NCBI GenBank assembly: GCA_963971225.1
Contig: OZ020270.1
Location: forward strand, 29,821,123-29,885,122
Source of the DNA: Melieria omissa
Taxonomy: Eukaryota; Arthropoda; Insecta; Diptera; Ulidiidae
Length of the DNA stretch: 64,000 nucleotides
Direction: 5' to 3'
How positions within the stretch are numbered: the first letter of the stretch is position 1; the number at the start of each line of letters is the position of its first letter. Of this stretch, positions 11,301 through 20,599 are shown piece by piece. Under the pieces are notes generated by a model, which saw only the letters and a list, made by a program, of their open reading frames with translations, did not search any database and was not told the origin of the DNA. Position numbers and translations under genes: made by a program.

Positions 11301-11467
11301 GCCATGTATGGACTTCACAACGAAAGGTGTTTCAACCGGAACATTTTGTATCTCCTCCAGGGGCTTCATGTAATTTTTGGACGCCCCTGTATCAATTAGA
11401 AATTTTACTAATCTCCCCGCTATTTTCCGCTGTACGAACGGCAGCAGGGAATGTGCCCTAAAAAATT
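8370..11467 (-). CDS. pol: Errantivirus Pol polyprotein (protease, RT, RNase H, integrase)
   Basis: This long open frame encodes the enzymes for reverse transcription and integration. The protease motif LIDTGAS lies just upstream of the first methionine (11369), in the -1 frame relative to gag, so the product is expected as a Gag-Pol fusion by frameshifting where gag ends (about 11420-11467). From the first methionine there are 999 codons. The RT has LPFGLKNAP and the catalytic YVDD, followed by RNase H (TDASSYGLGAVLS, FTDHQPL). The integrase has an HH-CC zinc region (HNRAH ... CRTCSKAK) and a catalytic core beginning near DIFSTDRKYF. No stop or frameshift was seen, so it may still be functional. 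The start is set by the overlap, not by an ATG. Confidence 0.92.
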
Positions 11468-12775
11468 TACAGTGTCAAATTCACACTCTGACTCCGAGTT
11501 AGCTGCTGCTGCCTCGGCTACAGCCGCATATTCCTGTTCCTGCACAGATTCCTCTTGGGCTATGTGATTTATTCTTTGTCGCCTTTGCCCTGATTGCCTT
11601 TCGGAGCCATTTGGTCTCTTAAACGTTTGCCTATGGAACTGACTATCGTTCTGTTTTTGGTAATCTGTCGTTTGTCTAAAACGAGATGTAGACGGGTCCA
11701 CGTCCATTTTCTCTACCTGATCGCGCCTATTGACGACCTGCTGGCCACCACCCTGAGCTTGATAATGGTTCCGCTGGCTCCTGGTGAAGTATGGCGTCTT
11801 CTCTCGACCCAAGTCACCCTTCTCATAGTCCTGCCGTTTGTTTCCCTGCTGGCTATTAATTTTATTATTCACTGATCGTTCATGCGAATGCTGGCCCGAA
11901 CTCCTTTGCGATTTTTCCTCCGAGCTCCTAGCAAAACCTGCTGCAAATCTGTATCTCTCATGATTAGATTCAGCCTCTTGTGCCAAAGCCAACGCAGTAG
12001 GCAAGTCAGACGGACGAGCCGAAAATAAAATATCTGCGAGCGACTTTTTTAAACCCGACACGAACACCCGCAAAGCGTCCTGTCTATATTTTTCGTTGAG
12101 AGCATTTGCTAGGGTGCTATCATATGTCATGATAGCCTTGTTCGTGAGTAGGGTTAGCTTTTTTTCTACCTCATCATAGTACTCCAAAAGAGTCATGTTA
12201 CCCTGTCGCAGAGTGCTGAGCTCTGTTTCGATCAAATGTAGCGGCCGCTTGTCGGCATATGTGAAATCCAAACGTGCAATTATTGCCCTGAAGTTCAAGA
12301 CAGTGTTAAATGAGGCTAGCACGGCGTCAGCCGTGCCCCTCACCTTATTTCTAATGACATTTACTGCTTGGAAGTGCTTCGAGCTACCGTTATATTTTTC
12401 AAACAATTGGTAGGCGTTATGCGCCGCTTGCCTCCAAGAAACATAGTTTTCATGTTTTCCATCGAATTCTGGAATTGATTTCACTATATCGAGGGACTCA
12501 TCACACTGAACGCCCTCAATAATTTGGATGGGTTCATACACCTCCACTACTGGCTGTTTTAGAGCAATTTCACTGAATTTCCTATCTATTTCTCCTAGCT
12601 TTTCGTTGAATTCTTGCGCTTGCAGTTTCAACGCCGCTGCCACTGCCGCTTGAACCACTGCTTGTAGTTCGTGCGCATTCATTTTCTGATTAATCCCTTG
12701 GAAACAATCTGCGTTAACTTTCAATTTCTCAAGCCCCGCAAGCACCTCGTCTAACTCGCTATCACTCATGAACAC
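11420..12775 (-). CDS. gag: Errantivirus Gag
   Basis: A 451-codon open frame directly after the 5' LTR and leader, with its first ATG at 12775. The N-terminal half is helical and acidic, followed by a capsid-like region (FDGKHENYVSWR, ADKRPLHLIETELSTL). The C-terminal third is rich in R, Q, N and S and would bind RNA. There is no CCHC knuckle, as in other errantiviruses. The frame overlaps pol by about 48 bases in the -1 register, the usual arrangement for Gag-Pol production. No interruption is visible. Confidence 0.9.
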   Translation of the reverse strand: MFMSDSELDEVLAGLEKLKVNADCFQGINQKMNAHELQAVVQAAVAAALKLQAQEFNEKLGEIDRKFSEIALKQPVVEVYEPIQIIEGVQCDESLDIVKSIPEFDGKHENYVSWRQAAHNAYQLFEKYNGSSKHFQAVNVIRNKVRGTADAVLASFNTVLNFRAIIARLDFTYADKRPLHLIETELSTLRQGNMTLLEYYDEVEKKLTLLTNKAIMTYDSTLANALNEKYRQDALRVFVSGLKKSLADILFSARPSDLPTALALAQEAESNHERYRFAAGFARSSEEKSQRSSGQHSHERSVNNKINSQQGNKRQDYEKGDLGREKTPYFTRSQRNHYQAQGGGQQVVNRRDQVEKMDVDPSTSRFRQTTDYQKQNDSQFHRQTFKRPNGSERQSGQRRQRINHIAQEESVQEQEYAAVAEAAAANSESECEFDTVNFLGHIPCCRSYSGK

Positions 12776-13042
12776 TGACAGAATCGTGGGCCGAAATCAC
12801 AATTGACACCGCTGTACAAACAAATTTCTATAGCACTTTCTTTATTTTTTCACTTTCACTTTATATTTCTCTTAAGACTTGTCGTGGTTAACGAGCAGTC
12901 ACTTACAATTTATCCATCCTGTCTTATTTTATCTCCGGAGCTGGTCGATGATCCCGTTGGTGGACGCAGTCCTGTCCGGTTGCAATTTAGGTCTCAGGGT
13001 CTCAGAGAGCTGGTTTCCGAATTCACCTTTGTGGGCTGAGTG

Positions 13043-13055
13043 CTGTTGGGCGCCA
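13043..13055 (-). promoter_or_regulatory. Primer binding site of the errantivirus-like element
   Basis: Element-strand TGGCGCCCAACAG lies at the inner edge of the 5' LTR and its first T is the last LTR base, a one-base overlap seen in other errantiviruses. The TGGCGCCC start suggests a lysine-type tRNA primer. The tRNA assignment is from memory of the family. Confidence 0.7.
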
Positions 13056-13452
13056 GTTTCTTTATTTATTTTCTTTTCTTGGAGCTTCGTGAGCTCCGTT
13101 CTACTTAAGCTGCCTTAGTGAATTAACCGCCACCAATTCTTAAACCTACCCTAAAGCCCTACTCCGTGCGCGCCGTATCGTTTCGCTGATCTTGCAGCTC
13201 GTGCAAGCGATCGATCGACCATCAGCAGCAATGTCCACGATTCGCTGATCTTGCAACCCGTGCAAGAATCGAACGATCGATCGCCAGCAGCATTGTTCGA
13301 ATCTGCTGACGGCAGCTACCGCGAAGTAGCTGGGTCGGTGGCCTGCGCTGGCGACGACGACAGCAGTGTTGTTTGCTTACGCAACGATGTAGCGGGCTGC
13401 AGAGTCGCCGGTTTAATTTGTGGCGGCGGGTTGCGACGTCGTCGGGTTAACT
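13055..13452 (-). repeat. 5' LTR of the errantivirus-like element
   Basis: 398 bp, the same as 6469-6866 as far as I could compare. The paired CTTGCA-N5-TGCAAG palindromes lie at 13191-13207 and 13250-13266. The TACA target duplication follows at 13453. Confidence 0.95.
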
Positions 13453-13456
13453 TACA

Positions 13457-14717
13457 CACAAAAATTAGCGCGAACAAGTGAAATTGTGTTTTTGCTTTTG
13501 TTGGAGTTTTTGGTGGTTGATTATTTCATTGCGTGTGAAGTCAACGCACACAATTTTTGCGAATTTTGCTGCGCTGATTGCAAGGCGCATAACAACAGCA
13601 ACAATAACACCATCACAGCGCACAGTTGATGTCAGTGATAACGTGGTACGAAACTCGCAGGGAAAGCGAATTTGTTGACCATTTTTTGCATTTCACATAC
13701 ACAATCTGTGTGAGGTGTCATGGCCCTGTAGGAAATGGGTAGTTTTTGGGAAATGTAGTTTTTCAACTGGTTGCTTGTCAGTCATAGCTGACTTCAGAAC
13801 CGACTCGTTTCCTTGCAGCAAACTTACCCTTTTAACGTTGCGTCGCTGACAGTCACTTGGACAACTAATTGTTAAATTTACTTACAAAGAACCAGTTGAA
13901 AAACCAATAAATGTTGGCAACCAGTTGTCTCAGGTCCGACAGGAGTGGGTCAGTGATTGGTTCAACTGTGTGGTCGCGTTGAAGTTAGAACAAAGCGCAA
14001 AGTTGCAATTTAGAGGTAGAGGTTTAGAGGTTTGTCTTTCGTATTAAAAAAAAGGCGTATTAATACGATGCATGTTATTATTTTCATAATTGTCAATCAT
14101 TTCAATAGGAAATGCATACATTTTCTAAACTTTGTTATGTTTTTATGTTATTTGTTATGTTATTATGTGCACCCAATGCTGCACAATTGGCAGCCATGCT
14201 CCAACGCATAATTTTAAATGCATTACAATTGACTGTTTTGTATATTATACGTGTAAGGAGCTTGAAATTCTTTTTGGCAGACCTAGCACTTGAAAAATAC
14301 AACAAATAACCCTCGAGCGCTATAAAGTTCTATACAGAAGTTTTCTGTTAACAATTCTAAAACCCCCCGCGTTATGAATAAAAATGCCTTTATCGATTTC
14401 TTCTGGTTCTGACATATATTTTGTTATTGATCTTACTCCATCGCCAGGTTTGTTTTTTATTTTAATTTTATAAATACAAAAGTTGGATGGATATGGGACC
14501 TGCAGATTGCTCTCCAGTGCTAATGCTAAACAGAACACCACCAATCGACAGCGAATTAGCAAATGAAATCTTCAAATAATCAATGTTTACCGATTCGAAC
14601 TGGGAAGCCCTTCCAGATGCGCCACTGTGAGATGACTACAATGGAATATAAACAGAAATTCGTATTCATCCCAACCATTTTGAAAACCACTCCACTTTGC
14701 ACATTGCACTTTCGTCT
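13457..14717. other. Unassigned sequence right of the errantivirus
   Basis: Apart from the short MITE at 13724-13943 I recognise nothing here. Short frames at 13420-13678 and 14112-14309 look like chance openings in AT-rich or low-complexity sequence. Confidence 0.5.
13724..13943. repeat. Short MITE with CCCTGT-type ends
   Basis: It starts CCCTGTAGG, and the complement of its right end reads CCTGTCGGACCTGAGACAAC. The same right-end sequence opens the 905-bp element at 54460, so they are one family. It is rich in caactggtt and its complement. The target duplication is unclear. Confidence 0.55.
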
Positions 14718-14930
14718 TCACAGTTGAATTAATCTTTTGTTGTCCATGCCATTGCATATCTGCATAGCGAACTGACAACGCGTCGGTGCTAACTCGGTAA
14801 CCACCATCAGGTGGTCCGTAGCTAACATTACGCCGTACAGCCGAGCAATATTCTTGTGCTCGATGGAATGCAGAATGGCAGCCTCCTTTAAAAATTTCAT
14901 TGGATTGAGTCAATGAAAACTTAAATAATG
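14718..14930 (-). pseudogene. ACK-like tyrosine kinase domain fragment (degraded)
   Basis: The minus-strand frame reads FLKEAAILHSIEHKNIARLYGV and then VVTELAP, followed by QICNGM and NKRLIQL. This is the order found in the kinase N-lobe to C-lobe of ACK-family non-receptor tyrosine kinases: helix C with its glutamate, the hinge, then the helix before the catalytic loop. The segment between TELAP and QICNGM is much shorter than in a working kinase. The HRDLAARN loop is absent and a stop follows directly. No ATP-binding glycine loop was found upstream. I read it as a decayed, partly deleted copy of one exon, not a gene. Confidence 0.55.
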
Positions 14931-15464
14931 ACATGTTACAGACATATTCAAACAATTTTATTACATTTGTAAGTAATAATCGAATTTTGTATTAATTTTT
15001 CTATAAACGTATCACAGAATTCTGTGCAAAAAATTAGTTATTTTTCTATGCAATTAAAACTGAACCACAACGATAACCCTCACACATGAAAATTGACCAG
15101 CACAACAACCCTCCATTTTGGAATTGACCAACACAACAACCCTCCCTTTTCAGTTTGTATGGGTTCAGCAGTATCAGCTGTGGGGACTGAGTATCAGCTG
15201 TTATGTGAGAGTATTGGTGAATTTTATGTGTGTATTGTGGGTTTTTTCACACTTCTCCTCCCAGTTTCCAATCGCTTATCGCTGGTTGATGTGCGACTAG
15301 GCTTGCCACCTGTCCTCGATTGTTGAGGACAGTCCTCCAAATTACGCAAATGTTCTCCGTCCTCCAAAGAGGGTAAAATGTTCTCCATTTACACGAAATA
15401 TGTAGATTTTACTCTTAACAATACTTACATTACTTAACATACTTACGACAATGTTAAGCACAAT

Positions 15465-15811
15465 TTGTCATATAACTCTTTGGACTGCAATTTGAAGTTG
15501 TTAAAAAAGACAGTTCATGACTCAGTTATTACAAAAAAGATTTCTTGTGGACGCACAAAAGCTACGATGATTGTTGAAAACGTTCTCGGTCCTTTTATTT
15601 TAAATAACTTGATCTCAAATTTGATTAATGATGATGTCTATTTTACAATTCAAACAGATGCTTCTAATCATAAAAATAGAAAGTTTTTCCCCATTTGTAT
15701 ACAGTATTTCGACAGATCTGCTGGAATTCAAAATCAAATAATATATTTTATTGAAATTTCTAACGAAACGTCTGTTGGAATGGCCAACATGGCTAAAGAC
15801 GTTTTGTCAAA
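15465..15811 (+). pseudogene. hAT transposase, N-terminal catalytic part
   Basis: The open frame encodes TIQTDASNHKNRKFFPICIQ, matching the start of the RNase H-like core of hAT transposases, where the aspartate of QTDAS is the first catalytic residue. It ends in a TE junction: the Helitron at 15812 interrupts the codon series after VLSN. The reading frame resumes at 16747 and again after the TTAA MITE, with SADNTKSNFGKHNS and HAHIVNNALKN near 17485-17610. No N-terminal BED finger was seen. Confidence 0.75.
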
Positions 15812-16746
15812 TCTTATATATAAAATTCTCGTGTCACAGTGTTTGTTACCGTACTCCTCCGAAACGGCTTGACCGATTTTTATGAAATTTTACATGCATA
15901 TTCAGTAGGTCTGAGAATCGGCTACTAACTATTTTGTATACCCCTAAGGGGCGTGGCACATTTTTGTGACCCAATTATTCTGCTGAACTACAAGTCACAG
16001 AGGAATGAAACTTAGCATGAACCTATCATGTAATCATATCTCTCGACAGACGGAATGAGGCGGGTTTTGGACAACGGGGCGTGGCACCACCCATACAAGC
16101 AAAATCTTTAAAATAGAATATCTTCGAAATTATAAGTAGCACAACATTAAAATTTAGTACCCCGTCGTCCCATAGATGAGTCATTCTAATGATAAGATTT
16201 TATGGGCGTTGGACAAGGGGCGTGGCACATTTTTTGTGACCCAAATATTTTGTTGAACTATAAGTCGCTCAGCAATGAAACTTAGTACGAACCTACCATT
16301 TATTCATATATTTCGACAGAGGGAATGGGGCAAGTATGGGACGAGGGGGCGTGGCACCACCCATACAAGCAAAATCTTTAAAATAGAATATCTTCGAAAT
16401 TATAAGTAGCAGAACATTAAAATTTAGTACCCCGTCGTCCCATAGATGAGTCATTCTAATGATAAGATTTTATGGGAGGGCATTGAATAAGGGGCAGGCA
16501 TTGAATAAGAGGGCATGGCACCGCCCATATAATTTAAATCCGGTTCAAGCGCAGTCCATTTCTTTACTGAAACTTAACAGCAACATTGTTTATTTGTGGG
16601 CCTTGATTGCGTTAATCAGTAGCTCCTCCTCTTCCTTCAGTTGGTTTTCTTCGTCAATTTGCATCGCCAGAGATTCGCCACCTCGCGTATTTCATTATAA
16701 AAAAACAACAAATGTCGTGCGAGACAAAGTTCGCGGGGTCAGCTAG
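15812..16746 (+). mobile_element. Non-autonomous Helitron inside the hAT gene
   Basis: Starts TCTTATATATAAAATTC and ends CTAG, placed between host A and T with no target duplication, as Helitrons do. The 5' region carries the accgattt motif shared with the other Helitron ends here. The middle holds two copies of a roughly 300-bp unit with ggggcgtggcaccacccat, and the 3' end is gcggggtcagctag. There is no Rep or helicase gene. Its removal restores the hAT reading frame. Confidence 0.8.
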
Positions 16747-16775
16747 TTTAAATATAAAAAACGTTGTATCCTTAA

Positions 16776-17480
16776 GGGGGTCTTCTGCTTACGCGGATTG
16801 AAAAAATCGATTTTTTTTGCATTTTTTGAATATAGAGGATATAAGGAATACGTCTTATAAACGGTTTCGTGAAAAACACATTCCTTCTTGGGTTTTCGAA
16901 GCCGGAAACATAGCCGACTCCAGCCGTTTCGAGCATTTCCGCGTAGCGCGGCCTTATATGTTACTTATACGGCCTTATACTTTGTGGTATGACTTCTACA
17001 AGTAATTTTCATCGGATTTGACAAATTTTTTTTTTCACTTCTTCATAAAACACTTATCTATGCTTCTCCGAGTACCATTTTTGAAATTTTGTTTTGCTCA
17101 ATTTTTATGACCCTCAACAGGTCAAAAAACGTGGTTGAAAATACAACTTTTCACAAAAAATATTAAAAATAAAAAAAATCGTACTCGGAGAAGCACAGCC
17201 AACGTAAAACTGAAAATAAATGTATTTTACTTTTTACATTTCAGACAGCTGTGGGGGTGGATGTCATACCACAAAGTTGACTCGGACACTTTCGTCAGTA
17301 CTAGTTTGACCACTTCTCAAAGGCGCAGGATTCACCACAGACATAAGGCATTTGTCATTTTTCAAGTTTAAACATGTACAAAAATAATAAAAAAAATTTT
17401 TTCAATTATCTTGTATATTTTCCTTACAATTAATTTCCAAAAATAGACTAAAATTCCGGGCGCGTAAGCAGAAGACCCCC
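16776..17480. mobile_element. piggyBac-type MITE (705 bp) with TTAA target duplication
   Basis: Perfect 20-bp terminal inverted repeats, GGGGGTCTTCTGCTTACGCG, are flanked by TTAA at 16772-16775 and 17481-17484. It has no coding region. TTAA duplication is the hallmark of piggyBac and some related superfamilies. A related end, TTAAGGGAGTCTTCTGGTTA, sits at 49047. Confidence 0.85.
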
Positions 17481-17627
17481 TTAAGTGCAGATAATACAAA
17501 GTCTAACTTTGGAAAACACAATTCTTTGTTTTCAAACCTGCAAAAGTCCAATGAAAACATTTTGAAAAGCAACTGTCACGCACACATTGTTAATAACGCT
17601 TTGAAAAATCGTTAAGCAATTTAGACA

Positions 17628-17959
17628 AACCGTAGGAACACAATTGGAGCGTATGAGCGTATTTACGTTCGACGTTTTGCGTTGTCAAATTAAATTTCAT
17701 ATATTTCTATGAAAGCGCACACAATTGACGACGCAAGCGTATGAGCGTAAAAACGTCGTACGCTCACTTAGATCTATTTCTATTTTTTACGCCGCGTATT
17801 CATTTTTTGACAATTGAAAAACGTATTTGGAGTATTTTATACGTTGCTGCTCACGCTGGAATTGTGAGGAAGGCAACGTCTGAACCTATTTCGACAGCGT
17901 ATTTACGCCGTACGCCGTGCGCCCATACGTCCATACGCTCCAATTGTGTTCCTACGGTT
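17628..17959. repeat. 332-bp MITE inside the hAT gene
   Basis: Both ends read AACCGTAGGAACACAATTGG as inverted repeats, and the match extends several bases further inward. The inside contains repeated gcgtatgagcgta and acgtcgtacgc motifs. I could not define a clean target duplication, so the superfamily is open. Confidence 0.75.
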
Positions 17960-18480
17960 AGATGTCGAGAACGTGATTTTAAAAATATATGCTCATTTTT
18001 CTGCTGCTGCTAAGCGACGAGAACGTTTAATTGAATTTTGTAGTTTTGCAAATATAGAGTTTAAAGAGACATGTAACTACAAGGTGGCTATCCCTTTTGC
18101 CCGCAATAGATAGAGTTTTGCAAGTTTGGCCAGCTCTCTCAGATTATTTTCTTTCAGAAGAGATATCCAAGCAAATGCGATTGGCTTTAGGTATTGAAAA
18201 TAATCAAATATCTCTAAAAATGTATTTAAAATGTATTTATTGTTTTTGTCACATGTCTTACAAACATACTCAGATACTGTAAAAAAAATTGGAGTCAAAC
18301 GTTTGTACAGCAATCGAGCTTTTTCAAATTTTGACTGATTTTAGAACACACATTTTCGAACGAAAACAGCAACAATTTTTTTGGAAACGAAGTAAAAGTT
18401 CAATTATCAAAAATTGATCATCTTGAAGAAAGTTCTCTAATAAAAAACGGGTTATTTTTTTAATTTTTTGATGTAACTTT
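17960..18480 (+). pseudogene. hAT transposase, middle part (frameshifted)
   Basis: The frames read KIYAHFSAAAKRRERLIEFC and, after a frame change, PAIDRVLQVWPALSDYFLSE. This order is typical of the region between the catalytic core and the dimerisation domain in hAT transposases. Several frame changes and stops are present, so this part is dead. Confidence 0.65.
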
Positions 18481-18486
18481 AAACTA

Positions 18487-19471
18487 AGGACTGTATCGAA
18501 AAGAAAGTGCACGCTTAGTTTGAAGTATAACTTTAATGGAAATTTTTTTGATCAGATTTTTTGTTTTAACATTTGTTGCATATACTTTAAGGACTAAGGA
18601 TTTTTGTTTAAATAACAAATTTGTTTTTCAAATAAATGTATATCTAATTTTTTGTTTGACCCTCTTCATTAAATTTTGTACAGCTGTTTGCGTTATGGGT
18701 TTTTTTGATTTTCTCCAATTTTTTTTTAATTCCTTAAGATTTTTAGCTTCTTGTTCATCTTTCATAAGGTTTCTTTTGGCTATTGCGTAGTAGCGCTCTA
18801 TTAGACGTAGTTCTGGTGATTTTAGCGGATTCTCATTTCTTCCTGGCAGTGATTTTGAGTTCATTTTTACATATGTCGCATCATCCATAATGATGCCCGA
18901 AATTTTTTTTTTGCAGAGACGAGTGTATAGTTTTCTGCATTGCGTTTTGCCAGCCACTTTTTGATTTTCATTTCTTTTTGGTATTGTTTGTTTTTTATAT
19001 GTTTTTAAGTTATTCCTCTGCTTCACTCTTTGCACCATCGTCACACTCGTTCTAGCTAAATTTCCAATACAAATGCACTTGTTTTCGTCAATCTAATGCC
19101 TCAGTTTTTCTTCCATTTTTGGGTCTTTGGACCCTTTTTACGGTCACTTTTTGGTATGTCGTTGATAGTGCAATTTTCACCATACTTAAGAATCATTTTT
19201 TTTTAGCGAAGTTTATGGACACGCGATGTCGTTTGGGTGATTTTCTGTACGAAGCACCTGTTTCAGTGAACCAACTGTACACAAATTTTTTGAGGATGTC
19301 TAACTCGATACGCGTAAATTTCGTAATATAAAAATATATGAAACGAAATTTCTATGAAATCAGTATATCAAGGCCTACTCTATTAAACGGCATTTTTAGA
19401 ATTAAAAAAATAATTATATGCTGCAAGAAAATTAAGTTAGAAAGTGTGCACTTTCTTTTCGATACAGTCCT
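18487..19471 (-). mobile_element. Mariner/Tc1-type transposon relic (985 bp)
   Basis: Perfect terminal inverted repeats of about 26 bp beginning AGGACTGTATCGAAAAG are flanked by TA at 18485-18486 and 19472-19473. The minus-strand frame 19044-18628 carries the SPELRLIERYYAIAKRNL stretch of an IS630-Tc1-mariner transposase, the region that normally holds the third catalytic residue. The N-terminal part is missing or decayed. The first 16 bases of the ends are shared with the element at 35415-36586. Confidence 0.85.
18628..19044 (-). pseudogene. Mariner/Tc1 transposase fragment
   Basis: 139 codons, rich in K, R and N. The stretch NPLKSPELRLIERYYAIAK corresponds to NPSKSPEIRPIEKFWTLMK in the element at 35.4-36.6 kb. 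An internal deletion joins a basic DNA-binding linker to the last part of the catalytic domain, so the first two catalytic residues are not present. Confidence 0.7.
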
Positions 19472-19522
19472 TATATTGAAGAGTGATTCGATTTTTCTGA
19501 AAGTAATTGAATATTCATGATA

Positions 19523-19777
19523 AATTCTGTGGTCAAAACCAATAACCGCTTAAGTCGACATAAGAAGAAATTGAGTTATGGATGCCACCACGTTCCCTTG
19601 ACTGTGCTCTACGTTTGCGTAAAATCGGGGAGCTTGTAACTTTAAAATAAAATAAGTTATTAATAAAAACCTATTCGCATTCCCATAATGAAGACACTAC
19701 GCGCTAAAACTTTAAAACGAGATTACTCGAAACAGAAATTTTCGACTTAGGCGGTTATTGCTTTTGACCACAGAATT
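19523..19777. repeat. 255-bp MITE inside the hAT element
   Basis: Terminal inverted repeats of about 35 bp with two mismatches start AATTCTGTGGTCAAAA, and the complementary end is at 19744-19777. It has no coding potential and the target duplication is unresolved. Confidence 0.75.
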
Positions 19778-20222
19778 GTTTACCTTTAATGATGTTGTAG
19801 AAGTAGTTGAAGAGCTAAAATTAAAACAAATATTACAGGATCTAAACGTAGATCAATTGTTTGACGAAGTCTGTCTAATAAGTAAATATTTTGACTCCTT
19901 AAATTTGGACGAGTTTTCCAGCCAAAGTGAAAAATTCGTAAAGATATTTGAAAGGTTCGAATGCAACAATTTATTTAAAATAATGAGCTATTTATTGACT
20001 ATGCCATATAGCAGCGCTTTCGCAGAAAGAGTTTTTTCGGTAATGAACAAAAAATGGAGTGAGGATAGAGGAAGGTGCTCAGCAAATTTAATAAAAAATG
20101 AGCTAATAATATTCTTCAACCAAAAAGAAACGTGCGCTGACTTTTATGATCTCATTAAATCCAATAGAAGTCTGATTAAAACAGCAAAAAGCAATGAAAA
20201 ATATTTATTTATGACCAAATAG
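19778..20222 (+). pseudogene. hAT transposase, C-terminal dimerisation domain
   Basis: This open frame carries SSAFAERVFSVMNKKWSEDR, followed by NLIKNELIIFFN, the conserved hAT C-terminal motif. It is the best preserved piece of the transposase and ends about 250 bp before the right end of the element. The MITE at 19523-19777 and the mariner relic cut it from the rest. Confidence 0.85.
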
Positions 20223-20599
20223 TCTTTGAAAAAGACATATATATATATGTAAATGAATTAATTAGTTTTTGTTAATTGTTTTTGTACTTTGTTCGTATAT
20301 TTTTACGCTTACTTGTGTTGTTTTGTTCATGTTTATAAATGTGTTTAAGTTTTTTTTGGAAGATTTTTCTATATACAAAAGTTTAAATATATGTACTCTG
20401 AAAAATAAAAATGAGATTGTTTATAGTAATTTAAGTGTCATCCACAGCCACTTTCAAAAGGTGGCAAGCCTATGTGCGACTGACCACATCAACATAAAGC
20501 AAATTATGAAAGCTGACTTCGAATTAAGAAGTTTGCCGAAGTAATCGCGAATATGTATGGGACCTAGTGCGCTAGTACGCAAATTTGTGCGAGTTGACA

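Larger units (their letters stand above)
6469..13452 (-). mobile_element. Errantivirus-like Ty3/gypsy LTR retrotransposon, full length
   Basis: Two 398-bp LTRs (6469-6866 and 13055-13452) flank gag, pol and env in that order on the minus strand. Each LTR reads AGTTAACCCGAC at its start and AAAGAAACT at its end in element orientation. The 4-bp target duplication TACA is at 6465-6468 and 13453-13456. The LTRs show no difference that I could see, so the insertion is probably recent. The gag-to-pol overlap in the -1 frame, the absence of a CCHC knuckle in Gag, and a separate env region place it with the insect errantiviruses. Gag and pol are open and env has one frameshift. Confidence 0.95.
15298..20472 (+). 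mobile_element. hAT-family transposon with five nested insertions
   Basis: The ends are TAGGCTTGCCACCT and its complement, flanked by the 8-bp duplication TGTGCGAC (15290-15297 and 20473-20480), the length expected for hAT. Transposase pieces appear in order from 15465 to 20222. They are interrupted by a Helitron (15812-16746), a TTAA MITE (16776-17480), a 332-bp MITE (17628-17959), a mariner relic (18487-19471) and a 255-bp MITE (19523-19777). When the first two are mentally removed, the transposase frame runs straight across both junctions, which confirms their borders. Confidence 0.9.

Noticed and set aside
14320..14562. 80-codon minus frame next to the kinase fragment as a second kinase exon
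   Set aside because: No kinase motif is visible and the order does not match the expected C-lobe.
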